Of a DNA stretch of 52,228 nucleotides, positions 29,851-39,214 are shown in pieces. Where the stretch lies: IMG/VR virus record IMGVR_UViG_3300007276_000008, positions 1 through 52,228 of that record; one strand, written 5' to 3'. The notes beneath the pieces are model-generated. The model saw nothing but the letters and a program-made list of their open reading frames with translations, was not told where the DNA came from and made no database searches. The stretch is from a virus. Position 1 is the stretch's first letter, and each line of letters starts with the position of its first letter. Made by a program: the position numbers and the translations under genes.

Positions 29851-30027
29851 ATGGATTCACATTTAGATATTGGAAATAACCCAAACAGTCACTTCGAAAA
29901 CGACTATGTAATTGTAAACTTGAACACCGAGGAAATCACTTGGAAGCCTGGAAAGTATACTCCTAAAATGGCAATCCAAATACAATTTTGGTTAGACGTA
30001 AGAAATAATGTAAACTCAAAAAACTAA
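29851..30027 (+). CDS. Small acidic protein, 58 aa
   Basis: ATG in the TTACATC context. Begins MDSHLDIGNNPNSHFENDYV, then WKPGKYTPKM and a C-terminal helix with Trp. No known family. Confidence 0.6.
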   Translation: MDSHLDIGNNPNSHFENDYVIVNLNTEEITWKPGKYTPKMAIQIQFWLDVRNNVNSKN

Positions 30028-30032
30028 ACATC

Positions 30033-30311
30033 ATGACAACTTTAGAAAAAGAATTAGTAGTATTTAGAAAAGAAAAAATAGTAAGGCTAAAAGCATTCAA
30101 AGCAGCTATACAAGGCAGCGAAATGGATTTTATGCGCAATGACATCCGCTTCAAAGGCAATATTGTTAAGGAGCGCAAATTAATAATCACACCAAAAATA
30201 GGCTTTTTCACATGCACTGCATTAAGGATACTAGGTGAGGAAGCAGAAAAAGCAAGTTTGCAATTTTGGATTGAAAGCGCAGACAATGTACCAACTTTAA
30301 AAATAATGTAA
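30033..30311 (+). CDS. Basic hypothetical protein, 92 aa
   Basis: AAACATC context. N-terminal Lys/Arg-rich helix (EKELVVFRKEKIVRLKAFKA), then beta strands IITPKIGFFTCTALRIL. Possibly nucleic-acid binding; unassigned. Confidence 0.6.
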   Translation: MTTLEKELVVFRKEKIVRLKAFKAAIQGSEMDFMRNDIRFKGNIVKERKLIITPKIGFFTCTALRILGEEAEKASLQFWIESADNVPTLKIM

Positions 30312-30312
30312 T

Positions 30313-30525
30313 ATGGCAATTGAAACAATCACACAGGAAGGAAAAGAGGTATTTGAATACCTAAATGTTTTACGGGATAGCGGTGTCACCAACATGTTTG
30401 GAGCCGCACCGTATATCCAACGCAAATTTGGAATACAAAAAAATGCAGCGCGCGAACACTTACAAAATTGGATGGTGCATTACAACCCAAAAGGGTATAG
30501 TCATTTAACAGTTGTAAACCCTTAG
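30313..30525 (+). CDS. Hypothetical protein, 70 aa
   Basis: Begins one base after the previous stop. MAIETITQEGKEVFEYLNVL, then KFGIQKNAAREHLQNWMV, a pattern that could be a small HTH, ending in a hydrophobic strand. Function unknown. Confidence 0.6.
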   Translation: MAIETITQEGKEVFEYLNVLRDSGVTNMFGAAPYIQRKFGIQKNAAREHLQNWMVHYNPKGYSHLTVVNP

Positions 30526-30528
30526 CAT

Positions 30529-30843
30529 ATGAAACCCTCAGATGATACAGACGAGCCAGTAGATTGGACCTTACTGCATCAGCAGCGCAAACAAGCAAGG
30601 CTTGACAAGTGGCTAAAAGTATTGCCGCAGTTGCACCACATAACCCTAATAAAGCATATTGAAGCAGATTTGTATGTTATACACTTACCTCAATTAGGAA
30701 AATGTGATTTTAGTGTAAAGTCAGATAAAATAAAAGTTGTGGTAAAAGATGAAACGCGTGTTAATGCATATAAGTTGATTTTAAACTGCCTGGGTTTATA
30801 CGAGCTGGAGGGTCAGCTGCTTAAAAAAGACATTTCAGGCTAG
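30529..30843 (+). CDS. Hypothetical protein, 104 aa
   Basis: Acidic start (KPSDDTDEPVDW), basic helix (QQRKQARLDKWLKVL), then strands IEADLYVIHLPQLGKCDFS. Its stop codon lies in the first arm of a nested inverted repeat that precedes the portal operon. Confidence 0.6.
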   Translation: MKPSDDTDEPVDWTLLHQQRKQARLDKWLKVLPQLHHITLIKHIEADLYVIHLPQLGKCDFSVKSDKIKVVVKDETRVNAYKLILNCLGLYELEGQLLKKDISG

Positions 30844-30993
30844 GGCACCAGCAATAAAGATATAGACTATTTTTATATTTACCAAATAATTTAAAAGAAA
30901 ACTTTCCAAGCAAAAGAAAGGCTCACAAATTAATGCAAGCCTTATAACCCTTTTACCATGATATTTTTGCTAAGGATGCTGGTCCTTGCCCTA
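30841..30993 (+). promoter_or_regulatory. Nested inverted repeats upstream of portal operon
   Basis: Four collinear pairs nest inside each other: TAGGGC/GCCCTA, CCAGC/GCTGG, GCAAAA/TTTTGC and AAGGCT/AGCCTT. A weak promoter-like TATATTTAC lies at about 30876. It could be a structured leader or noncoding RNA of the late operon. CTGAGCGAAGTAGTCGAAG follows at about 30995, resembling a dispersed flavobacterial intergenic sequence. Confidence 0.45.
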
Positions 30994-31107
30994 CTGAGCG
31001 AAGTAGTCGAAGCAAATATAATAAAAAATATTGGAATTACAGGAAATTTGTTTAGATTTGTAGCTAAACGGCAAAGGACTGCTTTGAAAATTATTATAAG
31101 TGTCTAA
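30958..31107 (+). CDS. Small hydrophobic-N-terminus ORF, 49 aa
   Basis: MIFLLRMLVLALLSEVVEAN, then a basic tail with KRQRTALKIII. It overlaps the portal GTG start by 8 bases in another frame. Could be a small membrane peptide or a leader ORF for the late operon. Coding status uncertain. Confidence 0.35.
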   Translation: MIFLLRMLVLALLSEVVEANIIKNIGITGNLFRFVAKRQRTALKIIISV

Positions 31108-32818
31108 ACAATTCCTAGTAGATAATGTCAATAGTACTGCTTTGGTGGAAGCCCGCAAGCAGGCTAAACAAATAGCCTATCTAACACAATCATCCATACA
31201 ACAAGAAATTACCGCTGCATACCTAAACCAATGGGCTGAACGCAATTTTGTAGGTACGGATTATTTTTTAAATTGGGTAAAAGCTGTTTTACGAACTGAA
31301 AATTTCCTACACTTTTATAAGTACTTTAGGCATCCTATTGCAAGTTCAGCAGTTATAAACAACAAAATTTTGCCAGCATTGGAACGCGTTTTTTTTGCTG
31401 ATGACAGTTACTTTAGGTACAATATTGGTAATGAAGAGGTAACAAGTGTAGAGGAACTAGGCAGTCCTGAGTTTGATGAAGTAGTATTTGAAGCAGTTAT
31501 ATTTAGGCATAATGACATATTTTGGTATGACTACGAGGATATAAACAAGCCTATACGCAAACTAATTGATATTGAAAATGTATACGCAATTGATTGTGGT
31601 AGGAATGACATTTACCAAATTGCTATTAAGGGCGTGCATGAGGGCAAAGCAGTAATAATTTATGCAAACCAAACGGAGTATATTATTTATAATTACGCTT
31701 TTGAACCTTTAGCAGTTATACCACACGATTTAGGATTATGCCCGGCTGACTTTGTTAGCAAAGACCCGTTAAATTCCAAAAAAAATAATGTAGTAAGGAA
31801 AAGTTTATTTTCATATTCAATTGAAAAGCTAGAGGAGTACGTATTCCTAAAAACATTGCAGCGCATGACAGAGGCAAATGGCGCCATTCCAATTACTACG
31901 GAAATAAAATCTGACAAAAAGAAAACAGAAGGTGAGCAAGCAAAAGCGCTACCCGCTGAGCCAATGTCTACCGCACTTATAAAAGGTCACAATGGCGAGA
32001 TAGCCGGCAACGTTTTAGGACAGCAAAGCGACAACGTATTAATGGCTGGAACGCGTATTAAAATACCACCTATTAGGAAGCAAGACGGTTCATATGATAT
32101 GGACGCAATTAAGCATTTCGTCAACTTTTTTTACACGCCAATTGAAGCGTTGGAATACCTAAATTCACGCGTTGAAAACATTGAAAAGGATTTAATGATT
32201 GACTTAATTGGTGATTATAGCGAAGACAATGAAGCAGCAAAAAACGTTTTACAAGTAAGTAAAGGATTTAAAAGCAAGCAAGACAAGTTACGGAAGCAGT
32301 CAGAATTGATGTCGTGGTTGCGCACGCGCTCGGATAAAAAAATGCTGCTTATGCTATTAGCCAACCAAAATATAACAGTAGAAGGCACGTACGGAACTGA
32401 TTTCTTTTTGGAAAGCCAACAGGAATTGTATAAAATGTTTGCTGAAAGTCCAAATGCAATTGAGCGCAAAAGCATATTAATTAGGTTAGTAAGGAACAGG
32501 AATAAGGACAATATTAAGCGAGGGGAGAAGGACGAATTAATGTATAAATTATTGCCTTTTGCAAGCGATATTGACTTTGACAAAGCATTAGAATATAACA
32601 AAGTAGGAGATATAACTTTTCAAATGCAAACAAGGATGGACTATTATTTGTCTATTTTTGAAAGCAGGTACGGTGATATTTGTTACTTTTACAACATGTT
32701 AGAAAGTGAAGAAAGCGTAAGGTTAGTAACCATTTCTAATTTATTAATTAACATAATAAAAGAATATTATGAAAAACCAGAAATCCCAGAAGGCAGTGTT
32801 ACACCTGAGAGTGTATAG
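31100..32818 (+). CDS. Portal protein
   Basis: 572 residues from a GTG start. Size, position at the head of the capsid gene block and pattern fit a phage portal: N-terminal helical entry (RKQAKQIAYLTQSSIQQEI), beta wing (VFFADDSYFRYNIGNEEV), later a helix-rich stem and a charged C-terminus (EYYEKPEIPEGS). It forms the ring at one capsid vertex through which TerL pumps DNA. Exact family not named. Overlaps the next gene by 50 bases. Confidence 0.75.
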   Translation: MSKQFLVDNVNSTALVEARKQAKQIAYLTQSSIQQEITAAYLNQWAERNFVGTDYFLNWVKAVLRTENFLHFYKYFRHPIASSAVINNKILPALERVFFADDSYFRYNIGNEEVTSVEELGSPEFDEVVFEAVIFRHNDIFWYDYEDINKPIRKLIDIENVYAIDCGRNDIYQIAIKGVHEGKAVIIYANQTEYIIYNYAFEPLAVIPHDLGLCPADFVSKDPLNSKKNNVVRKSLFSYSIEKLEEYVFLKTLQRMTEANGAIPITTEIKSDKKKTEGEQAKALPAEPMSTALIKGHNGEIAGNVLGQQSDNVLMAGTRIKIPPIRKQDGSYDMDAIKHFVNFFYTPIEALEYLNSRVENIEKDLMIDLIGDYSEDNEAAKNVLQVSKGFKSKQDKLRKQSELMSWLRTRSDKKMLLMLLANQNITVEGTYGTDFFLESQQELYKMFAESPNAIERKSILIRLVRNRNKDNIKRGEKDELMYKLLPFASDIDFDKALEYNKVGDITFQMQTRMDYYLSIFESRYGDICYFYNMLESEESVRLVTISNLLINIIKEYYEKPEIPEGSVTPESV

Positions 32819-33344
32819 TCCTTATGGCTCACAAAGGACTGTGGCACGCAATAATGCAGGCGCGGTTCTCAATGAAAATCAAATCATTAAGTTAGAGCAT
32901 GACACGTTAGAATACCTAAATTTCCTTAAGCATGTGAAATATTTAGGATACGTGGAAATTACTGTTGAAAAAGCTACAAGACGCAAAAAGAAGGGCGGTT
33001 ATGCTGACATTGAAACAAGTTTAAAGGACTATCAATTTGAAGTAGACAAGCACTTTTTAGGCCCTGATGAGGCAGCGTTAAGGTTAAAGCAAACGACAGC
33101 AGATGAAAAAACAAAAACGTCAACAACACCTCAAACAAAAAACGACAGCGAAGGAGAAGTTGCAGCAGCAGCGCCACAAGTTGAGGCAGCAGAAGATGAG
33201 GAAAGTGCTGTAATTGATTACGACAAAATGTCAATAGTTGAATTAAAAAAGCTATATTACGACACAGCAGGTAGACCAGCGCATGGCACGTGGAATACTA
33301 AGGCAAAGTTAATTGCCAAAATAAAAGAAAAAACAAACGAATAA
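32769..33344 (+). CDS. Head-region protein with SAP/HeH-like C-terminal motif
   Basis: 191 residues. N-terminal beta domain (VLHLRVYSPYGSQRTVARNN), an Ala/Glu/Thr-rich linker, and a C-terminal KMSIVELKKLYYDTAGRPAH segment with a following KAKLIAKI, like the helix-extension-helix motifs that bind nucleic acid. Lies between portal and scaffold genes. Possibly a portal accessory or head morphogenesis factor. Confidence 0.55.
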   Translation: MKNQKSQKAVLHLRVYSPYGSQRTVARNNAGAVLNENQIIKLEHDTLEYLNFLKHVKYLGYVEITVEKATRRKKKGGYADIETSLKDYQFEVDKHFLGPDEAALRLKQTTADEKTKTSTTPQTKNDSEGEVAAAAPQVEAAEDEESAVIDYDKMSIVELKKLYYDTAGRPAHGTWNTKAKLIAKIKEKTNE

Positions 33345-33358
33345 AATCATAAAGGACT

Positions 33359-34258
33359 ATGGAATTATCAAGTGAATTTATAGAGGCGCAAGGATTAAGC
33401 GCTGAACAAGTGACAGCAATCACAGGTTTTGGCTCAGAAACTATTGCAACATTGAAGCAGGAGTGGGATACCAAAGCAAATGACAACGCTGAAAAAATTA
33501 TAGGAGGCGCAATAACGCATTTCCAAACTGAAAACAAAATTGAAGTACCACGTAACCAAGGTGAAAAGTACGGTGACTATATGAAGCGCGCAGCAGGAGT
33601 TATGCTCCAAGCAAAGGCAGACGAATTAGCTGCATTAAAGGACGAATACACTAACAAGGTAAAAGGCTTTACAGGTGGTGCGGATTTGAAAGCACAAATT
33701 GAAACATTAACAAAGGAGAAGGATACGCTGCTTCAAAAATATGCTGATTTTGATACCATTTCAGAAAAAGCACAAAAATACGATAGCACTGCAAAGGAAT
33801 TATCAAGCGCCAAAATACAAATAGCATTTGGTAATATTAAACCTAAATTTCCTGACAATGTAAACAAGTATGAAGCTGATGCAAAGTGGGCAATATTCAA
33901 AAACGATGTTTTGGATAAGTTTACAATTGAATTAGTAGATGGCAAAGCAGTTGCAGTGGATAAGGAAAATCCACACAACATTAAGCAGTTAGATGATTTA
34001 TTAGCTGCTGATGCACAAATAACTGAATTGGCAAAAGGACGCCAACAGCCAGGCACAGGAGTAACGGTTGATGGTGATATGGTAACATATAAAGGAGTAC
34101 CATTTGAGGTTCCTGAAAAAGCAACAACAAAAGAAGTAAGTATATTAATTAAGGACTATTTGGCTAAAAAAGGAGTTGATTCAACCAACCCTAATTACGC
34201 TAATGAATTCGCAAAATTAAACAAAGCTATTCTGAAGCGAGAGACCGCAACAGCATAA
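33359..34258 (+). CDS. Capsid scaffolding-type protein
   Basis: 299 residues, acidic and largely helical with coiled-coil segments (ADELAALKDEYTNKV, LKAQIETLTKEKDTLLQKYA), a looser middle, and a conserved-looking C-terminus with TYKGVPFEVPEK. Directly precedes the major capsid gene, the usual place of the scaffold. No protease motif was recognised. Confidence 0.65.
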   Translation: MELSSEFIEAQGLSAEQVTAITGFGSETIATLKQEWDTKANDNAEKIIGGAITHFQTENKIEVPRNQGEKYGDYMKRAAGVMLQAKADELAALKDEYTNKVKGFTGGADLKAQIETLTKEKDTLLQKYADFDTISEKAQKYDSTAKELSSAKIQIAFGNIKPKFPDNVNKYEADAKWAIFKNDVLDKFTIELVDGKAVAVDKENPHNIKQLDDLLAADAQITELAKGRQQPGTGVTVDGDMVTYKGVPFEVPEKATTKEVSILIKDYLAKKGVDSTNPNYANEFAKLNKAILKRETATA

Positions 34259-34310
34259 ACAAAGGAAGCAGGAAAGACCTTGTAATTATTAACAATTAAT
34301 TTTTAAAACT

Positions 34311-35390
34311 ATGGCATTATTAGATGCAACAGATTGGAATGACATCCAGATGACAGACGCAACAAACGACAAGCGTTTTTCTGAATTAGGTATGTCAAAC
34401 GCTGTAAAGAAATCAACACCGTTTGTGGACTATGTTTCACCTTCGGCAAAGTTGGCTTTACAAGAGGCGTCAAGTCTGAGAGCAGTTCAAATACCAGTTT
34501 TAAAGGACCAAACAGTTTCAGTGGTACAAACGCCAGGGTTTAATTTTATCCCTAGCAATTTACCTGAATCAGCACAATATTCATTTACTGCGGTTGACAT
34601 TTTCACAGGATTTAGACATTATCCTGCGCAATTTGCTAACAACACAATGGATTCTGATTGGACAAAACAGCAAGTAATGAAAAACGTTGCCTTTGCTGCT
34701 GGAAACACTGTTGAAAGTCTTTTAACAACGACTATGGAAGCGCGCAAAACTCAGGCACTAAGCTACTTGACACAAGTTAGTCAAGGAGATGGAACTTTTG
34801 TTTTTGATGGAGGTACTGATACCTTACAAGTAAACAAAGCAGCACAAAAAGAAACTATGTTTCAAAACTTACAAACGTTAATGGCAGCCAACGAGCTTGG
34901 AGGAAATTACCAAATTGTAACTAACAGAGGCGGTTTAGCAGTGCAAAAAAGTGAAGCGATGAAATATGGCGCAAACAACGAAAAAAACATAGCAGCATTA
35001 GGTCTTATGGACCCTTCGAGAGTGCATGAAACAGGTAATATATCTCCTGGGTCTGACATTTTCAACGGCTATTTTTTACGAGATGGAGCAATTGGAATGT
35101 TTGAAAACTATCCTTTTGACTTTAGAAACAACACAACAACTGCTGATGGGCGTGCTTGGAGTGTTTCTGATATGGATATCCCGTTTACTAATTTACGTGC
35201 AAACGTTTATGTAAACAACGAGGCAACGGAAGCAAGTGCTTTGGTTGGAGCTGGAAACGACACTAACTTAACAATGACAACATTTTCCGAAATGGCGTTA
35301 TGGTTTAGGTTTTACATCGTTTACCGTTATAATGGAGACATTGCAACGCGTGCAAATGATATCGTAAAAATTAAAGGTTTAACTTCATAA
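34311..35390 (+). CDS. Major capsid protein
   Basis: 359 residues, beta-rich, beginning MALLDATDWNDIQMTDATND. It follows the scaffold and precedes a decoration-like protein. The pattern (SPSAKLALQEASSLRAVQIP, TGFRHYPAQFANN, ELGGNYQIVTNRGGLA) fits large phage capsid proteins with an HK97-type arrangement. Probably the most abundant virion protein. Fold assignment is by context and composition. Confidence 0.75.
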   Translation: MALLDATDWNDIQMTDATNDKRFSELGMSNAVKKSTPFVDYVSPSAKLALQEASSLRAVQIPVLKDQTVSVVQTPGFNFIPSNLPESAQYSFTAVDIFTGFRHYPAQFANNTMDSDWTKQQVMKNVAFAAGNTVESLLTTTMEARKTQALSYLTQVSQGDGTFVFDGGTDTLQVNKAAQKETMFQNLQTLMAANELGGNYQIVTNRGGLAVQKSEAMKYGANNEKNIAALGLMDPSRVHETGNISPGSDIFNGYFLRDGAIGMFENYPFDFRNNTTTADGRAWSVSDMDIPFTNLRANVYVNNEATEASALVGAGNDTNLTMTTFSEMALWFRFYIVYRYNGDIATRANDIVKIKGLTS

Positions 35391-35403
35391 AAAACGAAAA
35401 CAC

Positions 35404-35838
35404 ATGTATTATATTACAGATGAAAACGGAGATAGAATCCCGGTACAGGAAGGTGGAATTCGCAAAAATGTGGAGATTATTACCGCCAATAGAACGTTAT
35501 TACCAAATGAAAGCGGTATAGTTATTGGAGTAGGAACGGATGCTTTAGAAGTTGCCTTACCGGCAACAGAAAAAGGGTTGGTTTACACTTTAGTCAATAC
35601 AGGCGCAGCAGGTAACAACTTAATGGCTTTATCACCAGTCGCGGCTGATGGTATTGCAGGAACTGTAACCTTAGCATCAACGGTTGTTGTGCTAGATGGT
35701 ACAGTTGACAAGGACGCAATTAACACAAAAGCAACTTCTCAAACAGGAGATTCAATTACCGTTTTAGGTACAGGAGTCACTGGAGTTGGAGCATGGGTTG
35801 TGGTTGCATCAACAGGTATTTATGCTCAGGAGGCATAA
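35404..35838 (+). CDS. Head decoration-like protein
   Basis: 144 residues. Short charged N-terminus, then a beta-rich Val/Ala/Gly/Thr domain (TEKGLVYTLVNTGAAGNNLM). The position directly after the capsid gene and this composition resemble decoration proteins that bind the capsid surface. Function inferred. Confidence 0.5.
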   Translation: MYYITDENGDRIPVQEGGIRKNVEIITANRTLLPNESGIVIGVGTDALEVALPATEKGLVYTLVNTGAAGNNLMALSPVAADGIAGTVTLASTVVVLDGTVDKDAINTKATSQTGDSITVLGTGVTGVGAWVVVASTGIYAQEA

Positions 35839-35864
35839 TAATTTAAAATCATAAGTTTTATCAC

Positions 35865-37001
35865 ATGTTAGTAAGTATATCAGAGGATTTTTCAACAAGT
35901 ATCGTATTGGATAGTGACCTTTTAAGCGTACCTGACTCAGGTTTGTTTTTAAACAGTGGCGCGCATCCAACACTAACTTTGGAGAACATAATCGCTTTTT
36001 TACATACCAACAACCAAGGCTTTAACGCATGGACTTCGTCTGACACGTATAACAAGTATAAAGACAGCAGAAATAAGTCTGACCTAGTAGTTTACAAGCA
36101 AAGTATTTATCAGTCGCTTAGAACAGCTAATTTAAACAATTTGCCAAATGCGGTGGATTCAGTTTATTGGGTGCAAACTAACATTGATAGTATTAAGCTA
36201 AAAACACTAATTTATCAAGTAATTGATAAGGTCAAATCTGATTTAAGTTTAACCAAGCGCTTAATTAACAGTCAAAAAATATATGACATTGGAAGCAATG
36301 TAGCAACTTTGCCAAATGATTATGCAGCTTTTGTTATACAAGCAAAAGGAAGTGATTACGTTTCGTTTAAATTAAACAGCGTTTCAATTCAAAAGGACGG
36401 TACCACGCCAATTAATTTGTATATTATCAACTCGGGAGTATTAGTTGACACGTTGACGATAACTCCAAATAATAAAGCAGTTAATTGGACCACGTTGGAT
36501 TATGAATTCAGCGGCTCAGGTACTTGGACTATTGCAATTGACAGCACTGACGTCTATTTAGGAAACACGCAAATTGACCCTTTAAAGTATGATGGATTTA
36601 CCATTAATACTGCAATAGGTGTTGGTGATGCGCCAGAAGATGCTGTATACAGTTACAGCACAAATGGAATAGGCATTGGGTTAGATATTAGTGCTTATGC
36701 TGATGCTGACGCTTATTTAACCAATAATATAAGTCACTTAGGTAACTTATTTAGAGCGTGCTTTGAATACACTATATTCCAAATGTTTTTACATAATCCG
36801 AACAACGTGAGCAATAGGGCTGAGCGCATTCAAATGAATGAGGATTTATTAATCGCGGAGTTAAAAAACTTGAACGGGAATACAGTTGCAGCAAGGTACC
36901 AAACGGAACTAAAAAGGGCAAGACAAGCATTGGATAAGACTTATGATACTAAATTATCTCCTGATAATAATGATGATTTTATAATTGAATTAACAGCGTA
37001 A
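35865..37001 (+). CDS. Head-tail junction protein candidate
   Basis: 378 residues. Segments: an N-terminal helix/strand part, a central beta-sandwich (SGTWTIAIDSTDVYLGN), and a C-terminal helical tail (RYQTELKRARQALDKTYDT). It lies between the decoration protein and the tail completion candidate, so a connector or head completion role is likely; no family assigned. Confidence 0.45.
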   Translation: MLVSISEDFSTSIVLDSDLLSVPDSGLFLNSGAHPTLTLENIIAFLHTNNQGFNAWTSSDTYNKYKDSRNKSDLVVYKQSIYQSLRTANLNNLPNAVDSVYWVQTNIDSIKLKTLIYQVIDKVKSDLSLTKRLINSQKIYDIGSNVATLPNDYAAFVIQAKGSDYVSFKLNSVSIQKDGTTPINLYIINSGVLVDTLTITPNNKAVNWTTLDYEFSGSGTWTIAIDSTDVYLGNTQIDPLKYDGFTINTAIGVGDAPEDAVYSYSTNGIGIGLDISAYADADAYLTNNISHLGNLFRACFEYTIFQMFLHNPNNVSNRAERIQMNEDLLIAELKNLNGNTVAARYQTELKRARQALDKTYDTKLSPDNNDDFIIELTA

Positions 37002-37550
37002 ATGAATAACCTAAAGGACAATTTATACGGTATTGATATTGAGATACAGGAAATCCAAATATCACTTTACGAATACCTTAAAAGCACATGGTCCATAGAG
37101 GATACGGATTTGCTTGATGGTTACGGAAGGATATACCGCAATAATAGTTCAGAGGGTAAAGTCATACCTGAAGTATACAATGCAGCAACAAAAAATTACC
37201 ACGAGGTATACTATAACAGTAAATCATGTTTCTTTTTTATTGATGCTAACAATCAGGAGGGTGATGGTTTTGCTTATGACAGTGTTATTGACATTGTTTT
37301 TATGCTTAATTTAAACCAAATACATGTTAAGGAAAATGAGCGCACTGATGAAAAAGCGTTTACCCAAATAATACAGCACTTAAGGAGTGACTATGAAGGC
37401 ACATTAATACCGCCTTTTAACCATATTAAGCGCATTGAAAATGTATTAAGCGGGTTTGACATTACAAAGTTGCAGACAAATGATTTGCAACCGTTACACG
37501 TTTTCAGCATAAGGTGCAATTTAGAATATTTCATTAATGATAAATGCTAA
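37002..37550 (+). CDS. Tail completion/terminator candidate
   Basis: 182 residues beginning directly after the previous stop. Alpha/beta pattern with GRIYRNNSSEGKVIPEVYNA, DSVIDIVFMLNL and LQPLHVFSIRCNLEYF resembles small proteins that cap the tail or join head and tail. Assigned by position before the major tail gene. Confidence 0.5.
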   Translation: MNNLKDNLYGIDIEIQEIQISLYEYLKSTWSIEDTDLLDGYGRIYRNNSSEGKVIPEVYNAATKNYHEVYYNSKSCFFFIDANNQEGDGFAYDSVIDIVFMLNLNQIHVKENERTDEKAFTQIIQHLRSDYEGTLIPPFNHIKRIENVLSGFDITKLQTNDLQPLHVFSIRCNLEYFINDKC

Positions 37551-37554
37551 CAAT

Positions 37555-37749
37555 ATGAGCAAAAAAAGCAGTAACGAAGCAACAGCTTCAACAAGTAAAA
37601 CGAAGCATGTTTTATTAGTTAATTTTGGAACTAAAAAAGGTACAAAACGGAACCCTGGAAACGGAGAACCAAAGTACAAAGCAGGTAGCAAAATTGACTT
37701 AACAGACGAGCAAGTTTTAACATTTAGAAACCTTAAATACATTAAATAA
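37555..37749 (+). CDS. Small basic protein, 64 aa
   Basis: Start at 37555 avoids an overlap that the upstream ATG (37537) would cause. Ser/Thr/Lys-rich N-terminus, then a short beta part (TKHVLLVNFG, YKAGSKIDLTDEQVL). Sits directly before the major tail protein. Function unknown. Confidence 0.55.
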   Translation: MSKKSSNEATASTSKTKHVLLVNFGTKKGTKRNPGNGEPKYKAGSKIDLTDEQVLTFRNLKYIK

Positions 37750-37751
37750 AA

Positions 37752-38675
37752 ATGGCACTATTAAGCACATTATTAAACCTCGGTTCATGTGGAGCCGACG
37801 GAGTATTGGGTACAGGTACGCACGGTTGTAAACCGTTCTTCAAGAAGACATATTCACTTTGGTTAACGCCAGCAGGTTTTGAATATGACGGAACGGAGAC
37901 ATGGGATACGACATACATTAACACGTTAATTAATGCAGGTACATTGATTGTGGTTAGAGGCATTAGCCAACCAGAAAACCAATCAACGGACAACACATTA
38001 ACTGACATTGGAGGTGGCGTCGAAATACTCGAAGACGAGGGTCTTTACAAGTTCAAATATGACTTTGTAAAAGGACTTTATTGGAATTCAATTTTAGCAA
38101 GTTTGACTGGTTACGGCCAATACGATGTAGCTTTTGTTGATACACAAGGAAACATATTTGGAACAGTAGGTGCAACGGAAGGCAATTGGAAAGGCTTTAC
38201 AACAGCACAAATTTCGCACAACCCAATGGCATTTGGAGACACGCAAACAGGAAGAGAATCCATAGTGATACAATATCCTGAGCGCAGTGAAATAGACACT
38301 GACTTTGTATTTATACAAAAAACAGCAGTGTTTAATCCTAAGCAAATTGACGGGATTAACGAGGTGAAATTAGCCTACGCAAACGCTCCAGCGGATACGG
38401 ATACCACGGTAACTGTAACAGCTGTAAGAAAACAGGATAACAACGCTTTTACCGGCGCTGATTATAATGATTTCGGAGTGGTAGTTGATTCAACTAACAA
38501 TGTTTTAACATCAGGTGATGACAGCGCAGTAACTGGAACCTATGTTTTAACCCTTACAACAGCTTTATCAAGTGCTGAAAGTGTAGTAACCCAATTAGGG
38601 ACTACCGCAGTACCAGGTGTAGCCGTAGGGACGCGAAACTATAAGTCAAACGTTATTACAGCAATCGTTCCTTAA
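37752..38675 (+). CDS. Major tail (tube) protein
   Basis: 307 residues. Central beta-sandwich domain (GLYKFKYDFVKGLYWNSILA, ESIVIQYPERSEIDTDFVFI) and a C-terminal Thr/Val/Ala-rich immunoglobulin-like part (TDTTVTVTAVRKQDNN). Position after head completion genes and before the tape measure, plus a terminator behind it, fits the abundant tail tube subunit. Confidence 0.65.
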   Translation: MALLSTLLNLGSCGADGVLGTGTHGCKPFFKKTYSLWLTPAGFEYDGTETWDTTYINTLINAGTLIVVRGISQPENQSTDNTLTDIGGGVEILEDEGLYKFKYDFVKGLYWNSILASLTGYGQYDVAFVDTQGNIFGTVGATEGNWKGFTTAQISHNPMAFGDTQTGRESIVIQYPERSEIDTDFVFIQKTAVFNPKQIDGINEVKLAYANAPADTDTTVTVTAVRKQDNNAFTGADYNDFGVVVDSTNNVLTSGDDSAVTGTYVLTLTTALSSAESVVTQLGTTAVPGVAVGTRNYKSNVITAIVP

Positions 38676-38700
38676 AAAAAGGAGGACTATTTATCTAATA

Positions 38701-38730
38701 AAGCCTGGTCTTAATAGGCTAGGCTTTTTT
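38701..38730 (+). terminator. Intrinsic terminator after major tail gene
   Basis: AAGCCT (38701-38706) pairs with AGGCTT (38721-38726) and is followed by TTTT. It would help keep head and tail tube proteins more abundant than the genes behind them. Confidence 0.75.
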
Positions 38731-38740
38731 GTATTAAACA

Positions 38741-39214
38741 ATGGTTGAAGTACTTGAACCTTATAATATTGCCTTAATACGCATGCAAGAGGATATACCT
38801 TTTATATTGCAGCGCATATTTACGGAAAAAAGTGAGATAATTGTCAATTTATTGTTTGAACAGCAACTATCCGTTGGACTTGATGGTGATGGTAGGGAAA
38901 TAGGTAGGTATAGCCGTTATACGGAATTAATTGCACGTTATGAACTACCTAGGCCAATAAAACCAAAAGAGGCGGGTGAACTATACAATTTTGAGTGGAC
39001 AGGAGATTGGAAAAGTAAAATGAAAGCTATTTTTTCAAACGAACGAGAATATGAGATATTAAGCAGTGATGGCAAGCATAAGGAATTAATTGTCAAATAC
39101 GGAGATGAAATTGTAAAACCAAGCGTAGACCTAAATGCATTTATAAACAAAAACATATTAAAGCCTGGACTTTACCAGGAATTTGTAAACCGATTAAACA
39201 ACGCAACAAAATGA
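38741..39214 (+). CDS. Tail-region hypothetical protein, 157 aa
   Basis: Charged, mixed alpha/beta protein (NIALIRMQEDIPFILQRIFT, GRYSRYTELIARYELPRP). It overlaps the next gene by 4 bases. Might be a tail assembly factor; no chaperone frameshift signal was identified. Confidence 0.5.
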   Translation: MVEVLEPYNIALIRMQEDIPFILQRIFTEKSEIIVNLLFEQQLSVGLDGDGREIGRYSRYTELIARYELPRPIKPKEAGELYNFEWTGDWKSKMKAIFSNEREYEILSSDGKHKELIVKYGDEIVKPSVDLNAFINKNILKPGLYQEFVNRLNNATK

